From contig NZ_JAVBXS010000032.1 of NCBI RefSeq assembly GCF_030824435.1, positions 1 through 64,000 on the forward strand: DNA of 64,000 nt. The letters run 5' to 3'. Numbering within the stretch: position 1 is the first letter of the stretch; each line of letters opens with the position of its first letter. Source of the stretch: Rheinheimera sp. Lineage in GTDB: Bacteria > Pseudomonadota > Gammaproteobacteria > Enterobacterales > Alteromonadaceae. The position numbers and the translations under genes were made by a program. Positions 48,131-58,788 of this stretch are shown piece by piece. The notes beneath the pieces were generated by a model. The model saw only the letters and a list, made by a program, of their open reading frames with translations. It ran no database searches and was not told where the DNA came from.

Positions 48131-49366
48131 CTAGGGTGCTGCCGGGCTTAGATTGGTTTTATCGCTGTTTTGTAGTGCCTGTATTGCCGGGGGATAACCC
48201 AAAGCAGCGGCATGCTGCATCCAGTGCTGCCAGGCAGACCAGTCTTGTTGTTGCCTCGCAAGATAAGCAAAATAATAAGATGCAGGCATCAAAAGTTCAG
48301 GTTTTTGCAGCTGTTTGCGGATGAGTTGCAGATAAAGCGACGGCATCGGAAGCTCATAATGTTGCATATGAGTGTCGGTTGCGACCACTCTGTAAGCCTG
48401 CAGACCGGCATTATTGCAACTGGCTACCGGCGTTAACTGCAGTTCAGTGTTTTCCAGCTGCCAAAGCTGCTGATACCCTGCCAAATCGTCTTTACTAAAC
48501 AACAGGTTTGGTGTGAGCCGGCCAGGCTGACACTCAGCTTTGGCAACCTGGGGCAATAAGGCATATTCATCCAGAAAACCAAAGGCATGGCTTAGCTCGT
48601 GCCGCAGCAGCGCCAGACTACTTTGCGCTGGCAGCTGCAACAGCCCATTGTTATAACTGGCCCCGCCCTTGCCGGCAAGCAGCAGCACCTGATGAAAATC
48701 AGCATCTTGAAGCTGTTGTTTTAATGCCGGTAAATGACACTGAATACGCTCTGTTTTTTGTTCAGAACAATTTAGTGCGGCGCTGTCAATAAACAGCGGC
48801 GGCAACAGACAAAATGGCAAAGACGAGAGTTGGCTGTCTTGTTGCCACTGCTGTAATAACAGTTGCCACTGCCTGGCACTGGTTAAATTGCTGAGCACTG
48901 GCTGCAACGACAACACACAAGATTTGGGTGAAAAATGGAGCTCAGAAAAAGGTTGCTGCAACTGGTGTTGCTGCGCTTTTGTTAATTGTTGCCACTGGCC
49001 AAGTTCAGCCCAATAAGGTGCAAGCTGGCTTTTACTGAATGGCTGCTTTGACAGCCAAAGTTGCAGCTCAGCTGTACTTGCGTCAGGTTGCAAACGTAAC
49101 ACCGCAGATATAGCTGAGGTTTCGCCCAACGCCACTGCTTGCTGATATAACGGCAAAGCCCGGCTAAATAAGCCCTGCTGCTCTGCTTTGATGGCCTGCT
49201 GCACTATGCGCTGCGAAGTCTGCTTCACAATACGCTGCGCAGCTGTTTGCTTATCTGTTTGCTTATCTGTTTGCTCAAATTGCTGCGGACTGCATGCCAC
49301 CAGCAGCAATAAAAAAAAGCCAGCAAGCCGGCTTTTTTTACAGAATAAACCCAGATTAATGCACAT
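48131..49366 (-). CDS. putative metallopeptidase lipoprotein downstream of nlpI
   Basis: I do not know this 411-residue protein. It has a signal peptide with lipobox LLLVACSPQ (Cys near residue 25). A Gln/Lys-rich spacer follows with DKQT repeats, then helical repeat-like segments (FSRALPLYQQAVALG) resembling TPR/Sel1. In the middle, RHELSHAFGFLDEY (His256, Glu257, His260, Gly263, Asp266) fits HExxHxxGxxD of zinc metallopeptidases; the preceding Gly-rich stretch and the DEY ending recall peptidase family M64. A second Sel1-like segment lies near the C-terminus (HWMQHAAALGYPPAI). ATG 49366 overlaps nlpI by 11 bp; ATG 49375 is possible. Peptidase activity is inference. Confidence 0.75.
   Translation of the reverse strand: MCINLGLFCKKSRLAGFFLLLLVACSPQQFEQTDKQTDKQTAAQRIVKQTSQRIVQQAIKAEQQGLFSRALPLYQQAVALGETSAISAVLRLQPDASTAELQLWLSKQPFSKSQLAPYWAELGQWQQLTKAQQHQLQQPFSELHFSPKSCVLSLQPVLSNLTSARQWQLLLQQWQQDSQLSSLPFCLLPPLFIDSAALNCSEQKTERIQCHLPALKQQLQDADFHQVLLLAGKGGASYNNGLLQLPAQSSLALLRHELSHAFGFLDEYALLPQVAKAECQPGRLTPNLLFSKDDLAGYQQLWQLENTELQLTPVASCNNAGLQAYRVVATDTHMQHYELPMPSLYLQLIRKQLQKPELLMPASYYFAYLARQQQDWSAWQHWMQHAAALGYPPAIQALQNSDKTNLSPAAP
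49246..49275. repeat. 12-bp tandem repeat, 2.5 copies
   Basis: TTTGCTTATCTG is repeated at 49246-49257 and 49258-49269, followed by a half copy. It encodes the TDKQTDKQ spacer of the lipoprotein just after its lipobox. Copy-number changes would keep the frame. Confidence 0.85.
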
Positions 49367-50315
49367 GCTCAGCATCTTCAGCAGCGGCACCTTCAGCAAC
49401 AACCTGATGGCGCAACCTGGCCATTTCAAGCCGTGCATAACGGTGCTCGACAAACTCGTACACATTAGTCGCCAGAGATTTTTTATAATACTCAATGGCT
49501 TGTGTAGGGTTTTGTTGCAATGCATGCCATTTAGCGAGATAAAAATACACTTCACACAGTTGTTCAGCCAGTTGTTTGGGTTCCAGCGCATTACTGCTGG
49601 CGATATTTAACAACTGTTGTTCGCTGATAGTGCCAAGGTAAAAAGCGGCAATCTGAGTTGCCCACTGTTTTTGATCCAGCTGTTTAAACTGCGCGGCAAG
49701 CGTTGTAGCGGCGGTTTCTTTTGACTGCTGCACCTGTGCCAGATACAACCACAAAGCGCGGTACGGATCTGAAGGCTGAATGTTCTGGAACTGTTTAAAG
49801 TCGCGCAGCGCCAGTTCAAACTTCTCATCATATTGCAATGCGATAGCACGGTTCAGATACACATACTGATAATCAGGATCCAGCTCGAGCGCTGAGTCAA
49901 AAGCTTCATAAGCCGAATCATAATCACCATTTAACGTATGATGAATACCGATAAAGTTATAAGCATCTGCCATATCAGGTTTAAGCCGCAGTGCACGCAT
50001 AAAATCAAAACGGGCCAAAGCGGAAAGACCAACACTGTCATACATCACACCACGGTCGTAAAATAACCGGGCACGCTGTGGCTCAGTAAGGTCGGCCGAT
50101 TGCAATATTTCGTTCAGACGGGCGATGGCAATTTCTGTACGGTAAGGAACCTGCATAGGCTCAGGGGTTAATGGCTGTTCAACCAATACACCAGCGGGTG
50201 CTGGTGCGGTGGTTACACAACCGGCAATGCCACTGCCAAGCAGCAGCGACAGCAGACCGGCGAGCGCCAGCCTGCTTTGCCTTAACGTTTTGAACTTAGT
50301 TTGTAGCTTCTGCAT
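49356..50315 (-). CDS. nlpI: lipoprotein NlpI (TPR adaptor)
   Basis: A 319-residue outer-membrane lipoprotein with a lipobox near residue 33 (GSGIAGC). Tetratricopeptide repeats fill most of it ([48 protein letters not shown]), and [14 protein letters not shown] near the C-terminus matches E. coli NlpI. NlpI recruits the Prc protease to degrade the endopeptidase MepS and scaffolds murein hydrolases. ATG 50315 overlaps the end of pnp by 20 bp; an in-frame ATG at 50342 lies further inside pnp. The conserved pnp-nlpI order supports the name. Confidence 0.93.
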   Translation of the reverse strand: MQKLQTKFKTLRQSRLALAGLLSLLLGSGIAGCVTTAPAPAGVLVEQPLTPEPMQVPYRTEIAIARLNEILQSADLTEPQRARLFYDRGVMYDSVGLSALARFDFMRALRLKPDMADAYNFIGIHHTLNGDYDSAYEAFDSALELDPDYQYVYLNRAIALQYDEKFELALRDFKQFQNIQPSDPYRALWLYLAQVQQSKETAATTLAAQFKQLDQKQWATQIAAFYLGTISEQQLLNIASSNALEPKQLAEQLCEVYFYLAKWHALQQNPTQAIEYYKKSLATNVYEFVEHRYARLEMARLRHQVVAEGAAAEDAEHVH

Positions 50316-52425
50316 GAGCAGCTTCAGCAGATGATTTTTCACCCGCTTCTTTGATGCTCAGACGCACACGACCTTGTTTGTCAACTTCCAGTACTTTTAC
50401 CTGTACTTTCTGGCCAACGGTCAGGTGATCAGCAACATTGCTGACGCGCTCGTCTGAGATTTGTGAAATGTGAACCAGACCATCTTTGCCTGGTAACACG
50501 TTTACAAAAGCACCAAAATCAACGATACGAACCACTTCACCTGAATACACTGCACCTACTTCAATTTCAGCGGTAATAGCTTCAATTTTAGCGATAGCAA
50601 TGGCAGCAGCCTGAGAGTTGGTCGCGGCAATTTTAACCGTGCCGTCATCTTCAATTTCAATGGTTGTGCCTGATTCTTCAGTGATTTGACGGATCACAGC
50701 ACCACCTTTACCAATCACATCACGGATTTTTTCCGGGTTGATTTTTAAGGTGTAAATACGAGGTGCGTGTTCAGACAGCTCTTCACGGTGCGTGCTGATC
50801 GCCTGGTCCATCACATTCAGAATGTGGATACGGGCAGCTTTGGCTTGTTTCAGCGCGATCTGCATGATTTCTTTAGTGATACCTTCAATTTTGATATCCA
50901 TCTGCAGTGCAGTGATACCGGCAGTGGTACCAGCCACTTTAAAGTCCATATCACCTAAATGGTCTTCGTCACCCAGGATGTCTGACAGCACCACAAAGTC
51001 GTTGCCTTCTTTCACCAGACCCATAGCAATACCGGCAACAGAAGCTTTAATTGGCACACCGGCGTCCATCAGGGCTAATGAAGAACCACAAACTGAAGCC
51101 ATTGAGCTTGAACCGTTTGATTCAGTGATTTCAGACACCATACGCACTGTGTAAGGGAAAGCGTCAAAGTCTGGCATCACAGCAGCAACACCACGTTTAG
51201 CTAAACGACCATGGCCAATTTCGCGACGTTTTGGTGAACCAACCATACCGGTTTCGCCCACTGAGAACGGAGGGAAGTTGTAGTGGAATAAGAAGTGGTC
51301 AGTTTTGTCTGACAGCAGGTCATCCACGGTTTGTGCATCACGGGCAGTACCTAAAGTACAGGTTACCAGCGCCTGAGTTTCACCACGGGTGAACAGCGCA
51401 GAGCCGTGCGTACGTGGCAACAGGCCAGTCATCACTGACAGAGCACGGATCATTTCGTTGTCGCGGCCATCAATACGTGGATCGCCTTTGATGATTCGGC
51501 TACGAACGATTTTTGATTCCAGATTATGGAAAATTTCGCCGGCTTCTGTTTCGTTAAAGCTTTCGCCTTCAGCCAGTTCAGCTTTGATTTGGGCAAATAC
51601 TTCAGCTTTGATAGCACCAATACGCTCGTAACGTTTGGCTTTTTCAGTAATACGGTAAGCTTCGCCAACAGGGGCTGTGGATAAAGCTTCAATTTTGGCA
51701 ATCAGAGGTTCGTTTTTCGCAGGTGCAACCCATTCCCAGGCTGGTTTGCCACCTTCGGCGGCAAATTCAGCAATGGCGTTGATGGCCGTTTGCATCTGGT
51801 CGTGGCCGTAAACAACAGCGCCTAACATCACTTCTTCTGACAATACACCGGCTTCAGATTCAACCATCAATACTGCATTGGCAGTACCGGCAACCACTAA
51901 ATCTAACTTACTGGTTTTTAATTCTGTTTCTGATGGGTTTAATACGTATTGGCCGTCAATGTAACCAACACGGGCTGCGCCTAACGGGCCGCTGAACGGG
52001 ATACCTGAAATGGCTAAAGCAGCTGAAGTACCTAACAGCGCAACGATATCAGGCTGAATTTCTGGTTGTACTGAAACAACAGTCGCAATCACCTGAACTT
52101 CGTTAGTGAAACCTTCAGGGAATAATGGACGGATTGGACGGTCAATCAGGCGTGACGTTAAAGTTTCGCCTTCTGAAGGACGGCCTTCACGTTTAAAAAA
52201 GCCACCAGGGATACGACCGGCAGCATACATTTTTTCCTGATAGTTCACTGTTAACGGGAAAAAATCCTGACCTGGTTTTGGTGCTCTTTTACCAACAACT
52301 GTCACTAAAACTGAGGTGTCGCCCATGCTGGCCAACACTGCACCGTCTGCCTGACGGGCAATAACGCCGGTTTCTAAAGTAACAGTGTGCTGGCCGAACT
52401 GGAATGATTTTACAATGGGATTCAC
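50296..52425 (-). CDS. pnp: polyribonucleotide nucleotidyltransferase (PNPase)
   Basis: A 3'-5' phosphorolytic exoribonuclease of the degradosome, 709 residues. Two RNase PH domains (about 1-235 and 315-545; [28 protein letters not shown]) carry the active site. A KH domain ([14 protein letters not shown]) and an S1 domain ([19 protein letters not shown]) follow at the C-terminus. ATG 52425 has AAAGGAAA upstream. The leader contains a long inverted repeat (below). Confidence 0.97.
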   Translation of the reverse strand: MNPIVKSFQFGQHTVTLETGVIARQADGAVLASMGDTSVLVTVVGKRAPKPGQDFFPLTVNYQEKMYAAGRIPGGFFKREGRPSEGETLTSRLIDRPIRPLFPEGFTNEVQVIATVVSVQPEIQPDIVALLGTSAALAISGIPFSGPLGAARVGYIDGQYVLNPSETELKTSKLDLVVAGTANAVLMVESEAGVLSEEVMLGAVVYGHDQMQTAINAIAEFAAEGGKPAWEWVAPAKNEPLIAKIEALSTAPVGEAYRITEKAKRYERIGAIKAEVFAQIKAELAEGESFNETEAGEIFHNLESKIVRSRIIKGDPRIDGRDNEMIRALSVMTGLLPRTHGSALFTRGETQALVTCTLGTARDAQTVDDLLSDKTDHFLFHYNFPPFSVGETGMVGSPKRREIGHGRLAKRGVAAVMPDFDAFPYTVRMVSEITESNGSSSMASVCGSSLALMDAGVPIKASVAGIAMGLVKEGNDFVVLSDILGDEDHLGDMDFKVAGTTAGITALQMDIKIEGITKEIMQIALKQAKAARIHILNVMDQAISTHREELSEHAPRIYTLKINPEKIRDVIGKGGAVIRQITEESGTTIEIEDDGTVKIAATNSQAAAIAIAKIEAITAEIEVGAVYSGEVVRIVDFGAFVNVLPGKDGLVHISQISDERVSNVADHLTVGQKVQVKVLEVDKQGRVRLSIKEAGEKSSAEAAHAEATN

Positions 52426-52680
52426 GTGGTAATTTCCTTTCTGTGTACGCGTGGACTGGGGCCCTTCTGAGCCTTAAACGCGTTATATTTGGGGTCGATT
52501 TTTCGCCCGACAGTATAGCTTGTAAGCAGTCACAAAAGATAGCCACCAAAAGATGGGCGCAACAGAAAAATCAGTGCTTTGTTGTTTTCCCTAAGCCGTT
52601 TTCCAGCAGAAAACAACAAAAATAGCGACAGACTCAACAGCTGTGAGGTGCAGTGCTTTAAGTTGTGATTTTCAGGCAAC
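52426..52680 (-). promoter_or_regulatory. pnp leader region with long inverted repeat
   Basis: A 255-bp region between the rpsO terminator and pnp with no gene. TTTGTTGTTTTC (52578-52589) and GAAAACAACAAA (52609-52620) form a perfect 12-bp stem around a 19-nt loop, 153 nt upstream of the start codon. By analogy with E. coli, where RNase III cleaves a pnp leader hairpin and PNPase then represses itself, this is a candidate control element. Confidence 0.5.
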
Positions 52681-52703
52681 AAAAAAGGAGCCGAAGCTCC
52701 TTT
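52681..52703 (-). terminator. intrinsic terminator after rpsO
   Basis: On the minus strand AAAGGAGC and GCTCCTTT pair around loop TTCG, followed by TTT. It lies 29 bp after the rpsO stop and separates rpsO from pnp. Confidence 0.9.
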
Positions 52704-52732
52704 ATTGTTCTTTACGAAATTTAAGTGGTCGA

Positions 52733-53002
52733 TTAACGACGCAGACCTAAACGCTCGATCAGAGTTGCGTAACGAGTTGCATCTTTACGCTTTAAATAGT
52801 CCAGCAGTTTACGACGCTGAGAAACCATACGCAGCAGACCACGACGTGAGTGGAAGTCATGCTTGTGGTCAGCGAAGTGAGGTTGCAGCTTGCTGATAGA
52901 AGCAGTCAACAGAGCAACTTGTACTTCTGGTGAGCCAGTATCGTTAGCAACAACGCCGAAATCGGCCAGAATTTTTGCTTTTTCAGCGGTAGTTAGTGAC
53001 AT
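52733..53002 (-). CDS. rpsO: 30S ribosomal protein S15
   Basis: An 89-residue primary rRNA-binding protein of the 30S platform. [21 protein letters not shown]-type [15 protein letters not shown] and the final RLGLRR are characteristic. ATG 53002 has GGAGGA upstream; the start at 53020 would include the ribosome binding site and is rejected. It lies between truB and pnp, as in E. coli. Confidence 0.98.
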   Translation of the reverse strand: MSLTTAEKAKILADFGVVANDTGSPEVQVALLTASISKLQPHFADHKHDFHSRRGLLRMVSQRRKLLDYLKRKDATRYATLIERLGLRR

Positions 53003-53060
53003 AAAATCCTCCAGGATCATTTAGGTACTGCTGTAGCCAGGCACTAATCCAGCATACAGC
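53003..53060 (-). promoter_or_regulatory. rpsO leader with possible S15 autoregulatory fold
   Basis: The leader contains GCTGTA/TACAGC (53055-53060 with 53030-53035) and a small hairpin ATCC-TGGA-GGAT (53007-53018) that holds the ribosome binding site. In E. coli S15 represses its own translation through a leader pseudoknot. The fold here is plausible but not proven. Confidence 0.35.
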
Positions 53061-53075
53061 CCAAAAACAGCGCGC

Positions 53076-53103
53076 ATTCTAGCACGCCGGTTATTGATTA
53101 CAA
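53076..53103 (-). promoter_or_regulatory. candidate promoter of rpsO
   Basis: On the minus strand TTGTAA (53103-53098) and TAGAAT (53081-53076) are separated by 16 bp, a reasonable sigma-70 match in the truB-rpsO gap. Confidence 0.5.
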
Positions 53104-53111
53104 CCGATATT

Positions 53112-54050
53112 TCAGGATGACTGAAACTGACTGGTGTTCAGCAGTCGGCGCACCAATAGCACACCTTCAGCCACAGCACCAATACCAATAAACTGACCTG
53201 CTTCGGTATAAAGTTTAATGGCATCCAGCACCGGCGCTTCTTGCAGAGTTTCAAGCTCTGCATCATTAAGCAACACTGTCTGACCATGCACCAACCGCTG
53301 ATGTTGCTGCGGGTTTATCACCAGCTCAGCCAAACCAAGCAGCGCCTGGTCCATCGGCAGCAACAAAGCATCCAGCGCCTGCCAGTCTTGCTTGTCGTTG
53401 AGCGGCACTAAATCGGCTTCAACACGCATCTGGCTGGCGTCAAAAGGCCCGACATGAATACGCCGAAGCGCCGTGACATAAGCTCCAGAGCCCAGAGTTT
53501 CACCCAAGTCATCAATTAAAGTACGGATATAAGTGCCTTTGCTGCAATGCACCACAAAACGAGCATCCTGACCATCAAAACCAAGCAACTCAAAACGGAA
53601 AATGGTAATAGGCCTGGCTTCACGTGGCACTGTAATGCCCTGACGGGCATATTTATACAGCGGCTGGCCCTGATATTTCAGCGCCGAATACATAGTGGGC
53701 ACCTGCAACTGCGGACCACGGGCTTTCGCAACAGCGGCTTCAAGCTCTGCCTGGCTAAATGCAATTGGCCTTTGGCTGATGACTTCACCGGCGGCGTCGC
53801 TGGTGTCGGTGCGCAGGCCAAAACGCGCTGTCACTTCATAGGTTTTATCGGTATCCAGCAAAAACTGACAAAACTTAGTGGCTTCACCAAAACAAATGGG
53901 CAATAAACCTGAGGCTAACGGATCTAAAGCACCGGTGTGACCAGCTTTTTCGGCCTGATATAACCAGCGGATCCGTTGCAAAATGCCGTTGCTGGACACT
54001 TCGAGTGGCTTATCCAGCAACAAAATGCCATTGACCTGACGACGTGCCAT
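53112..54050 (-). CDS. truB: tRNA pseudouridine(55) synthase
   Basis: Makes pseudouridine 55 in the T loop of tRNAs; 312 residues. The catalytic Asp lies in HTGALDPLASGLL near residue 42. VPTMYSALKYQGQPLY and CSKGTYIRTLIDDLG are conserved. The C-terminal part includes the PUA-like domain. It lies 4 bp after the rbfA stop, in the nusA-infB operon. Confidence 0.97.
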   Translation of the reverse strand: MARRQVNGILLLDKPLEVSSNGILQRIRWLYQAEKAGHTGALDPLASGLLPICFGEATKFCQFLLDTDKTYEVTARFGLRTDTSDAAGEVISQRPIAFSQAELEAAVAKARGPQLQVPTMYSALKYQGQPLYKYARQGITVPREARPITIFRFELLGFDGQDARFVVHCSKGTYIRTLIDDLGETLGSGAYVTALRRIHVGPFDASQMRVEADLVPLNDKQDWQALDALLLPMDQALLGLAELVINPQQHQRLVHGQTVLLNDAELETLQEAPVLDAIKLYTEAGQFIGIGAVAEGVLLVRRLLNTSQFQSS

Positions 54051-54054
54051 TGGC

Positions 54055-54483
54055 TTATTCTTCTTCGTCTGCGGCTTTTGCAGCAGGCGTGTCTAATTCC
54101 TGACCGGCATCCAGACGTTTTTTCTCGTCTGACTTACGCACTGTTTCTACCAGATTCGCCATCCGGATCCCTTCATCCAGCGACTTATCAAAGTAAAAAC
54201 GAATGGTTGGCACAATACGGGCCTGAATACGTTTAGCAATTAAACTGCGGATAAAACCCGAAGCGTCATTTAAAATATTCAGGTTTTCCTGCACTTTTTC
54301 CGGTGCCAGACCTAAAAAAGTGACGTGAATTTTACAGTGTGACAAGTCGCGTGACACATCAACATCTGACACTGTGATCATGCTGTGCAGGCGCGGGTCT
54401 TTAATTTCGCGTTGCAAAATTACTGCAATTTCCTGCTGCATTTGTTGGGATAACCGGTCAACCCGGCTGAATTCTTTAGCCAT
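54055..54483 (-). CDS. rbfA: ribosome-binding factor A
   Basis: A 142-residue 30S maturation and cold-adaptation factor with a KH-like fold. FSRVDRLSQQMQQEIA, IKDPRLHSMITVSDV and RFYFDKSLDEGIRM are diagnostic. ATG 54483 has AGGAAA upstream. The acidic end (KAADEEE) is an extension. It follows infB by about 80 bp. Confidence 0.96.
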   Translation of the reverse strand: MAKEFSRVDRLSQQMQQEIAVILQREIKDPRLHSMITVSDVDVSRDLSHCKIHVTFLGLAPEKVQENLNILNDASGFIRSLIAKRIQARIVPTIRFYFDKSLDEGIRMANLVETVRKSDEKKRLDAGQELDTPAAKAADEEE

Positions 54484-54565
54484 AAAAATTTCCTGCTTCA
54501 ATAGAAACAAACAGGGGCACCCGGCCCCTGCTTGATTATATACAGTGTTAAATCAGGAGCTTGCG

Positions 54566-57238
54566 TTACAGAGTACGCACAACCTGAATCACTTCAAACA
54601 CTTCAATCTGGTCGCCTTCGCGCACGTCGTTGTAGTTCTTCACGCCGATACCACATTCAAAACCGTTGCGAACTTCAGACACGTCATCTTTAATACGACG
54701 CAGTGATTCCAGTTCACCTTCGTAAATAACCACGTTGTCACGCAGTACACGAATTGGTGCGTTACGTTTCACTACACCTTCAGTAACCATACAACCTGCG
54801 ATAGCGCCAAACTTCGGAGAACGGAACACAGCACGAACCTGCGCCAGACCAATGATTTGTTGCTTAAACTCAGGAGCCAGCATACCTGTCATGGCCGCCT
54901 TCACTTCGTCAATCAGCTCATAAATGATGCTGTAATAACGTAAGTCCAGACCTTCTTCGTCAACCAGTTTACGGGCAGTCGCGTCAGCACGGACGTTAAA
55001 GCCGATAACGATAGCCGATGAAGCAGCTGCCAGTGTTACGTCAGTTTCAGTGATACCACCAACGCCGCTACCAACAATCTTCACTTTCACTTCGTCGGTA
55101 GACAGTTTCATCAGTGATTCGCTGATGGCTTCCACTGAACCTTGTACGTCGCCTTTCAGAACGATGTTCAGTTCAGAAACGTCACCATCTGTCATGTTAG
55201 CAAACATGTTTTCCAGGTTGGCTTTTTGCTGACGGGCCAGTTTCACATCGCGGAACTTGCCTTGACGGTACAAAGCAACTTCACGGGCTTTACGCTCGTC
55301 TTTTACTACTGTTACTTCGTCACCGGCTTGTGGCACACCAGATAAACCTAAAATCTCGACCGGAATAGACGGACCTGCGGTTTTAACTTCTTTACCGTTT
55401 TCATCGCGCATTGCACGAACACGGCCGTATTCAAAACCACAAAGCACGATGTCACCCTGATGCAGCGTACCTTCCTGAACCAGGATTGACGCTACCGGGC
55501 CACGGCCTTTGTCCAGACGGGATTCAATGACCACACCACGGGCCAGGCCCTGAGTGACGGCTTTTAATTCCAGCAGTTCAGCCTGGTTCAGAATGGCTTC
55601 AAGTAAATCGTCGATGCCCATACCGGTTTTGGCAGAAATTGGCACAAACTGAGTATCACCACCCCATTCTTCCGAAATAACCTCAAACTGAGATAATTCG
55701 TTACGAACGCGGTCCGGATCTGCATCCGGTTTATCCATTTTGTTCACTGCAACAACTAAAGGCACACCAGCAGCTTTCGCATGCTGAATCGCTTCTTTAG
55801 TTTGTGGCATCACACCATCGTCTGCAGCAACGACCAGAATAACGATATCTGTTGCTTTAGCACCACGGGCACGCATTGAAGTAAAGGCGGCGTGACCTGG
55901 CGTGTCGAGGAATGTCACCATACCGCGTTCAGTTTCAACGTGGTAAGCACCGATATGCTGCGTAATACCACCGGCTTCGCCAGCTGCTACTTTTGCTTTA
56001 CGGATATAATCCAGCGTTGAAGTTTTACCATGGTCAACGTGACCCATAACGGTAACAACAGGTGCACGAGGTTCTAACTCGCCCTGGCCTTCACGGTCAG
56101 ACATCACCGCTTCTTCCAGCTCGTTTTCTTTGGTCAGGGTAAATTTGTGGCCCATTTCTTCACAGACAATGGCCGCAGTTTCCTGATCAATCACCTGGTT
56201 GATAGTCGCCATAGCGCCCATCTTCATCATCACTTTAATAACTTCTGACGCTTTCACTGCCATTTTGGCGGCAAGCTCAGCAACAGTGATGGTTTCACCA
56301 ATCTTCACTTCACGCTCCACAGGCTGCGCCGGTTTATTAAAACCATGCTGCATACTGGTTGGGGTTTTCTTTTTCTTGTGGCGATTGGCGCGGTTAAAAG
56401 CGTCTTTATCGTCATCATCTTTTTTCTTGGTTTTGCCAACAGGGGCTTTTTTACCATGACGACGACCACCACGCTCATCGCGTGCGTCAACTTCGTCTTC
56501 GGCCTGTTTGGCATAAACGTTTGATGTAAGATGATAATCACCCACTTCAACCGGGGCTTTTTCTTCTTTTGCCCAACGTTCAGCGTTTTCTTCAGCCAGT
56601 TTACGGGCTTCTTCGGCCTGACGTTGTGCTTCTAATTCCAGCTTACGCAGACGCTCAGCATCTTGTTGCGCAATGATACGGTCAGCTTCGCGTTTGGCAT
56701 CTTCTTTCGCCTGACGACGGGCTGCTTCTTCCGGATCATCTTTCAGCAGCTGTGCACGGGCTTCAGCCTGTTTTTTCGCTTCTAAAGCTTTACGTTCAGC
56801 TTCGGCCTTTTTATCGGCTTCTTCTTTTGCTTTGCGCTCAGCAGCAGCTTTTTCAGCAGCCTGACGTGCTTCTTCCGCTTTCACCGCTTCTTCGGCTAAA
56901 CGGGCTTCTTCTGCGGCCTGAGCTGCAGCGTCATCCACCAAGGGGCGTTTGACATAAGTTTTTTGTTTTAACACCTGCACCTGAATTTCGCGGTTACGGC
57001 CTGCGCCGCCACTTACGCTCAGTGTGGTAGTTTCTTTGCGTTTTAATGTTAAACGCGATGGCTCAGTGCTGGCACCGCCATGTTGTTTGCTCAGATGATC
57101 CAATAAAGACTTTTTCTCGTCTTCTGAAACCATCTGACCGGCTTGCTTCGGGATGCCCGCATCAGCAAATTGTTGGACTAACCGATCAACAGTCGTTCCC
57201 ACATCACTGGCTAGTTTTTCAATCGTTACTTCCGCCAT
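54566..57238 (-). CDS. infB: translation initiation factor IF-2
   Basis: A GTPase of 890 residues that places fMet-tRNA on the 30S subunit. The N-terminal IF2_N segment (about 1-50), a long Ala/Glu/Lys/Arg-rich coiled-coil (about 110-240) and a second IF2_N precede the G domain. G motifs are intact: [26 protein letters not shown]. Domains II to IV follow. ATG 57238 has GGAGG at the right distance and lies 24 bp after the nusA stop; a start at 57262 is less likely. Confidence 0.97.
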   Translation of the reverse strand: MAEVTIEKLASDVGTTVDRLVQQFADAGIPKQAGQMVSEDEKKSLLDHLSKQHGGASTEPSRLTLKRKETTTLSVSGGAGRNREIQVQVLKQKTYVKRPLVDDAAAQAAEEARLAEEAVKAEEARQAAEKAAAERKAKEEADKKAEAERKALEAKKQAEARAQLLKDDPEEAARRQAKEDAKREADRIIAQQDAERLRKLELEAQRQAEEARKLAEENAERWAKEEKAPVEVGDYHLTSNVYAKQAEDEVDARDERGGRRHGKKAPVGKTKKKDDDDKDAFNRANRHKKKKTPTSMQHGFNKPAQPVEREVKIGETITVAELAAKMAVKASEVIKVMMKMGAMATINQVIDQETAAIVCEEMGHKFTLTKENELEEAVMSDREGQGELEPRAPVVTVMGHVDHGKTSTLDYIRKAKVAAGEAGGITQHIGAYHVETERGMVTFLDTPGHAAFTSMRARGAKATDIVILVVAADDGVMPQTKEAIQHAKAAGVPLVVAVNKMDKPDADPDRVRNELSQFEVISEEWGGDTQFVPISAKTGMGIDDLLEAILNQAELLELKAVTQGLARGVVIESRLDKGRGPVASILVQEGTLHQGDIVLCGFEYGRVRAMRDENGKEVKTAGPSIPVEILGLSGVPQAGDEVTVVKDERKAREVALYRQGKFRDVKLARQQKANLENMFANMTDGDVSELNIVLKGDVQGSVEAISESLMKLSTDEVKVKIVGSGVGGITETDVTLAAASSAIVIGFNVRADATARKLVDEEGLDLRYYSIIYELIDEVKAAMTGMLAPEFKQQIIGLAQVRAVFRSPKFGAIAGCMVTEGVVKRNAPIRVLRDNVVIYEGELESLRRIKDDVSEVRNGFECGIGVKNYNDVREGDQIEVFEVIQVVRTL

Positions 57239-57262
57239 GTCAATGTTACCTCCGTTGACCAA

Positions 57263-58759
57263 TCAGTTTTCTTCACTAAACCAAACAATATTACGTGCAG
57301 CCATAATCAGCGCGGCAGCTTTTTCTTCGTTCATTTTTTCAATTTCGAGCAAATCATCGACACCTAATTCAGCCAGATCGTCGAGCGTCACAACACCTTT
57401 GCTTGCCAGCACGTAGGCAGTGTGCGTTTCTAAACCAGGCAGGTTCAACAGCGCTTCACTCGGCGTAGAACCTTCCAGTGATTCTTCACTGGCCAGTGCC
57501 CGAGTGGTCAATACAGCCTTGGCACGCTTACGCAGTTCTTCAACTGTGTCTTCGTCCAGACCATCAATAGCCAGTAACTCACTGACTGGTACATAAGCAA
57601 TTTCTTCCAGTGAAGAGAAACCTTCATCCACCAGAATACCTGCGAAATCTTCATCAATTTCCAGCGCAGACATAAAAGCTTCCAGCGCTTTGGAATTTTC
57701 TTCCTGATGCTTTTTCTTCATATCAGACACTGACATCACGTTCAGCTCCCACGCCGTTAACTGGCTGGCTAAACGCACGTTCTGACCGGCACGGCCGATG
57801 GCCATTGGCAGGTTAGCGTCTTCAACTGCGATATCCATGGCATGACGTTCTTCATCAACGATGATAGAGGCCACTTCAGCCGGCGCCATAGCGTTAATCA
57901 CAAACTGAGCCGGATTATCGTCGTACAGCACTATATCAACACGCTCACCGCCCAACTCACCGGAAACGGCCTGCACACGTGAACCACGCATACCCACACA
58001 AGCACCCACAGGGTCGATGCGACGGTCATTGGTTTTGACGGCAATTTTAGCGCGTGAACCCGGGTCGCGTGCTGCACCGCGGATTTCAATCATTTCTTCG
58101 CCAATTTCAGGCACTTCAATGCGGAACAGTTCAATCAGCATCTCAGGGCGGGTGCGGCTTAAAAACAGCTGGGCACCACGGGCTTCCGGATTTACCGCAA
58201 ACAATAAAGCGCGGATACGGTCACCAGGACGGAAAGTTTCGCGTGGGATCATTTCTTCCCGTGCCAGCATGGCTTCGGCATTGTTGCCTAAATCCACAAT
58301 CACGCTGTCACGGTTTACTTTTTTAACCACACCGGTCACAAGCTCGCCGACCTGGTCGATATAAGCTTCCACCACTTGTGAACGTTCAGCTTCACGTACT
58401 TTTTGTACGATAACCTGTTTCGCCATTTGGGTGGTGATACGGTCAAATACAACAGATTCAATCTGCTCTTCAACATAATCGCCAATCTGCAGATTAGGTT
58501 CGTCGTACTGTGCAGCTGACAATGTCATTTCACGGGTTGGATGCTCCATCACGTGATCATCAGCAACCACCTGCCAACGACGGAATGTTTCGTAAGAGCC
58601 GGTTTTGCGGTCGATAGAAACACGAACTTCGATGTCGCTTTCATTTTTCTTTTTGGTAGCGGCTGCCAGTGCATATTCTAACGCCTGGAAAATCTTTTCA
58701 CGCGGCACAGACTTCTCGTTTGAGACCGCATCAACTACTAATAAAATTTCTTTTGCCAT
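57263..58759 (-). CDS. nusA: transcription termination/antitermination factor NusA
   Basis: A 498-residue RNA-polymerase-binding factor. An N-terminal domain (about 1-125), S1 domain ([22 protein letters not shown] region, about 135-200), two KH domains ([28 protein letters not shown]) and two acidic C-terminal repeats (about 365-495) are present. It is the second gene of rimP-nusA-infB. The upstream terminators between tRNA-fMet and rimP are sites where NusA could control its own operon. Confidence 0.97.
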   Translation of the reverse strand: MAKEILLVVDAVSNEKSVPREKIFQALEYALAAATKKKNESDIEVRVSIDRKTGSYETFRRWQVVADDHVMEHPTREMTLSAAQYDEPNLQIGDYVEEQIESVVFDRITTQMAKQVIVQKVREAERSQVVEAYIDQVGELVTGVVKKVNRDSVIVDLGNNAEAMLAREEMIPRETFRPGDRIRALLFAVNPEARGAQLFLSRTRPEMLIELFRIEVPEIGEEMIEIRGAARDPGSRAKIAVKTNDRRIDPVGACVGMRGSRVQAVSGELGGERVDIVLYDDNPAQFVINAMAPAEVASIIVDEERHAMDIAVEDANLPMAIGRAGQNVRLASQLTAWELNVMSVSDMKKKHQEENSKALEAFMSALEIDEDFAGILVDEGFSSLEEIAYVPVSELLAIDGLDEDTVEELRKRAKAVLTTRALASEESLEGSTPSEALLNLPGLETHTAYVLASKGVVTLDDLAELGVDDLLEIEKMNEEKAAALIMAARNIVWFSEEN

Positions 58760-58788
58760 GTTTTCTGCCTCACTAAGAGCCGGTTAAC

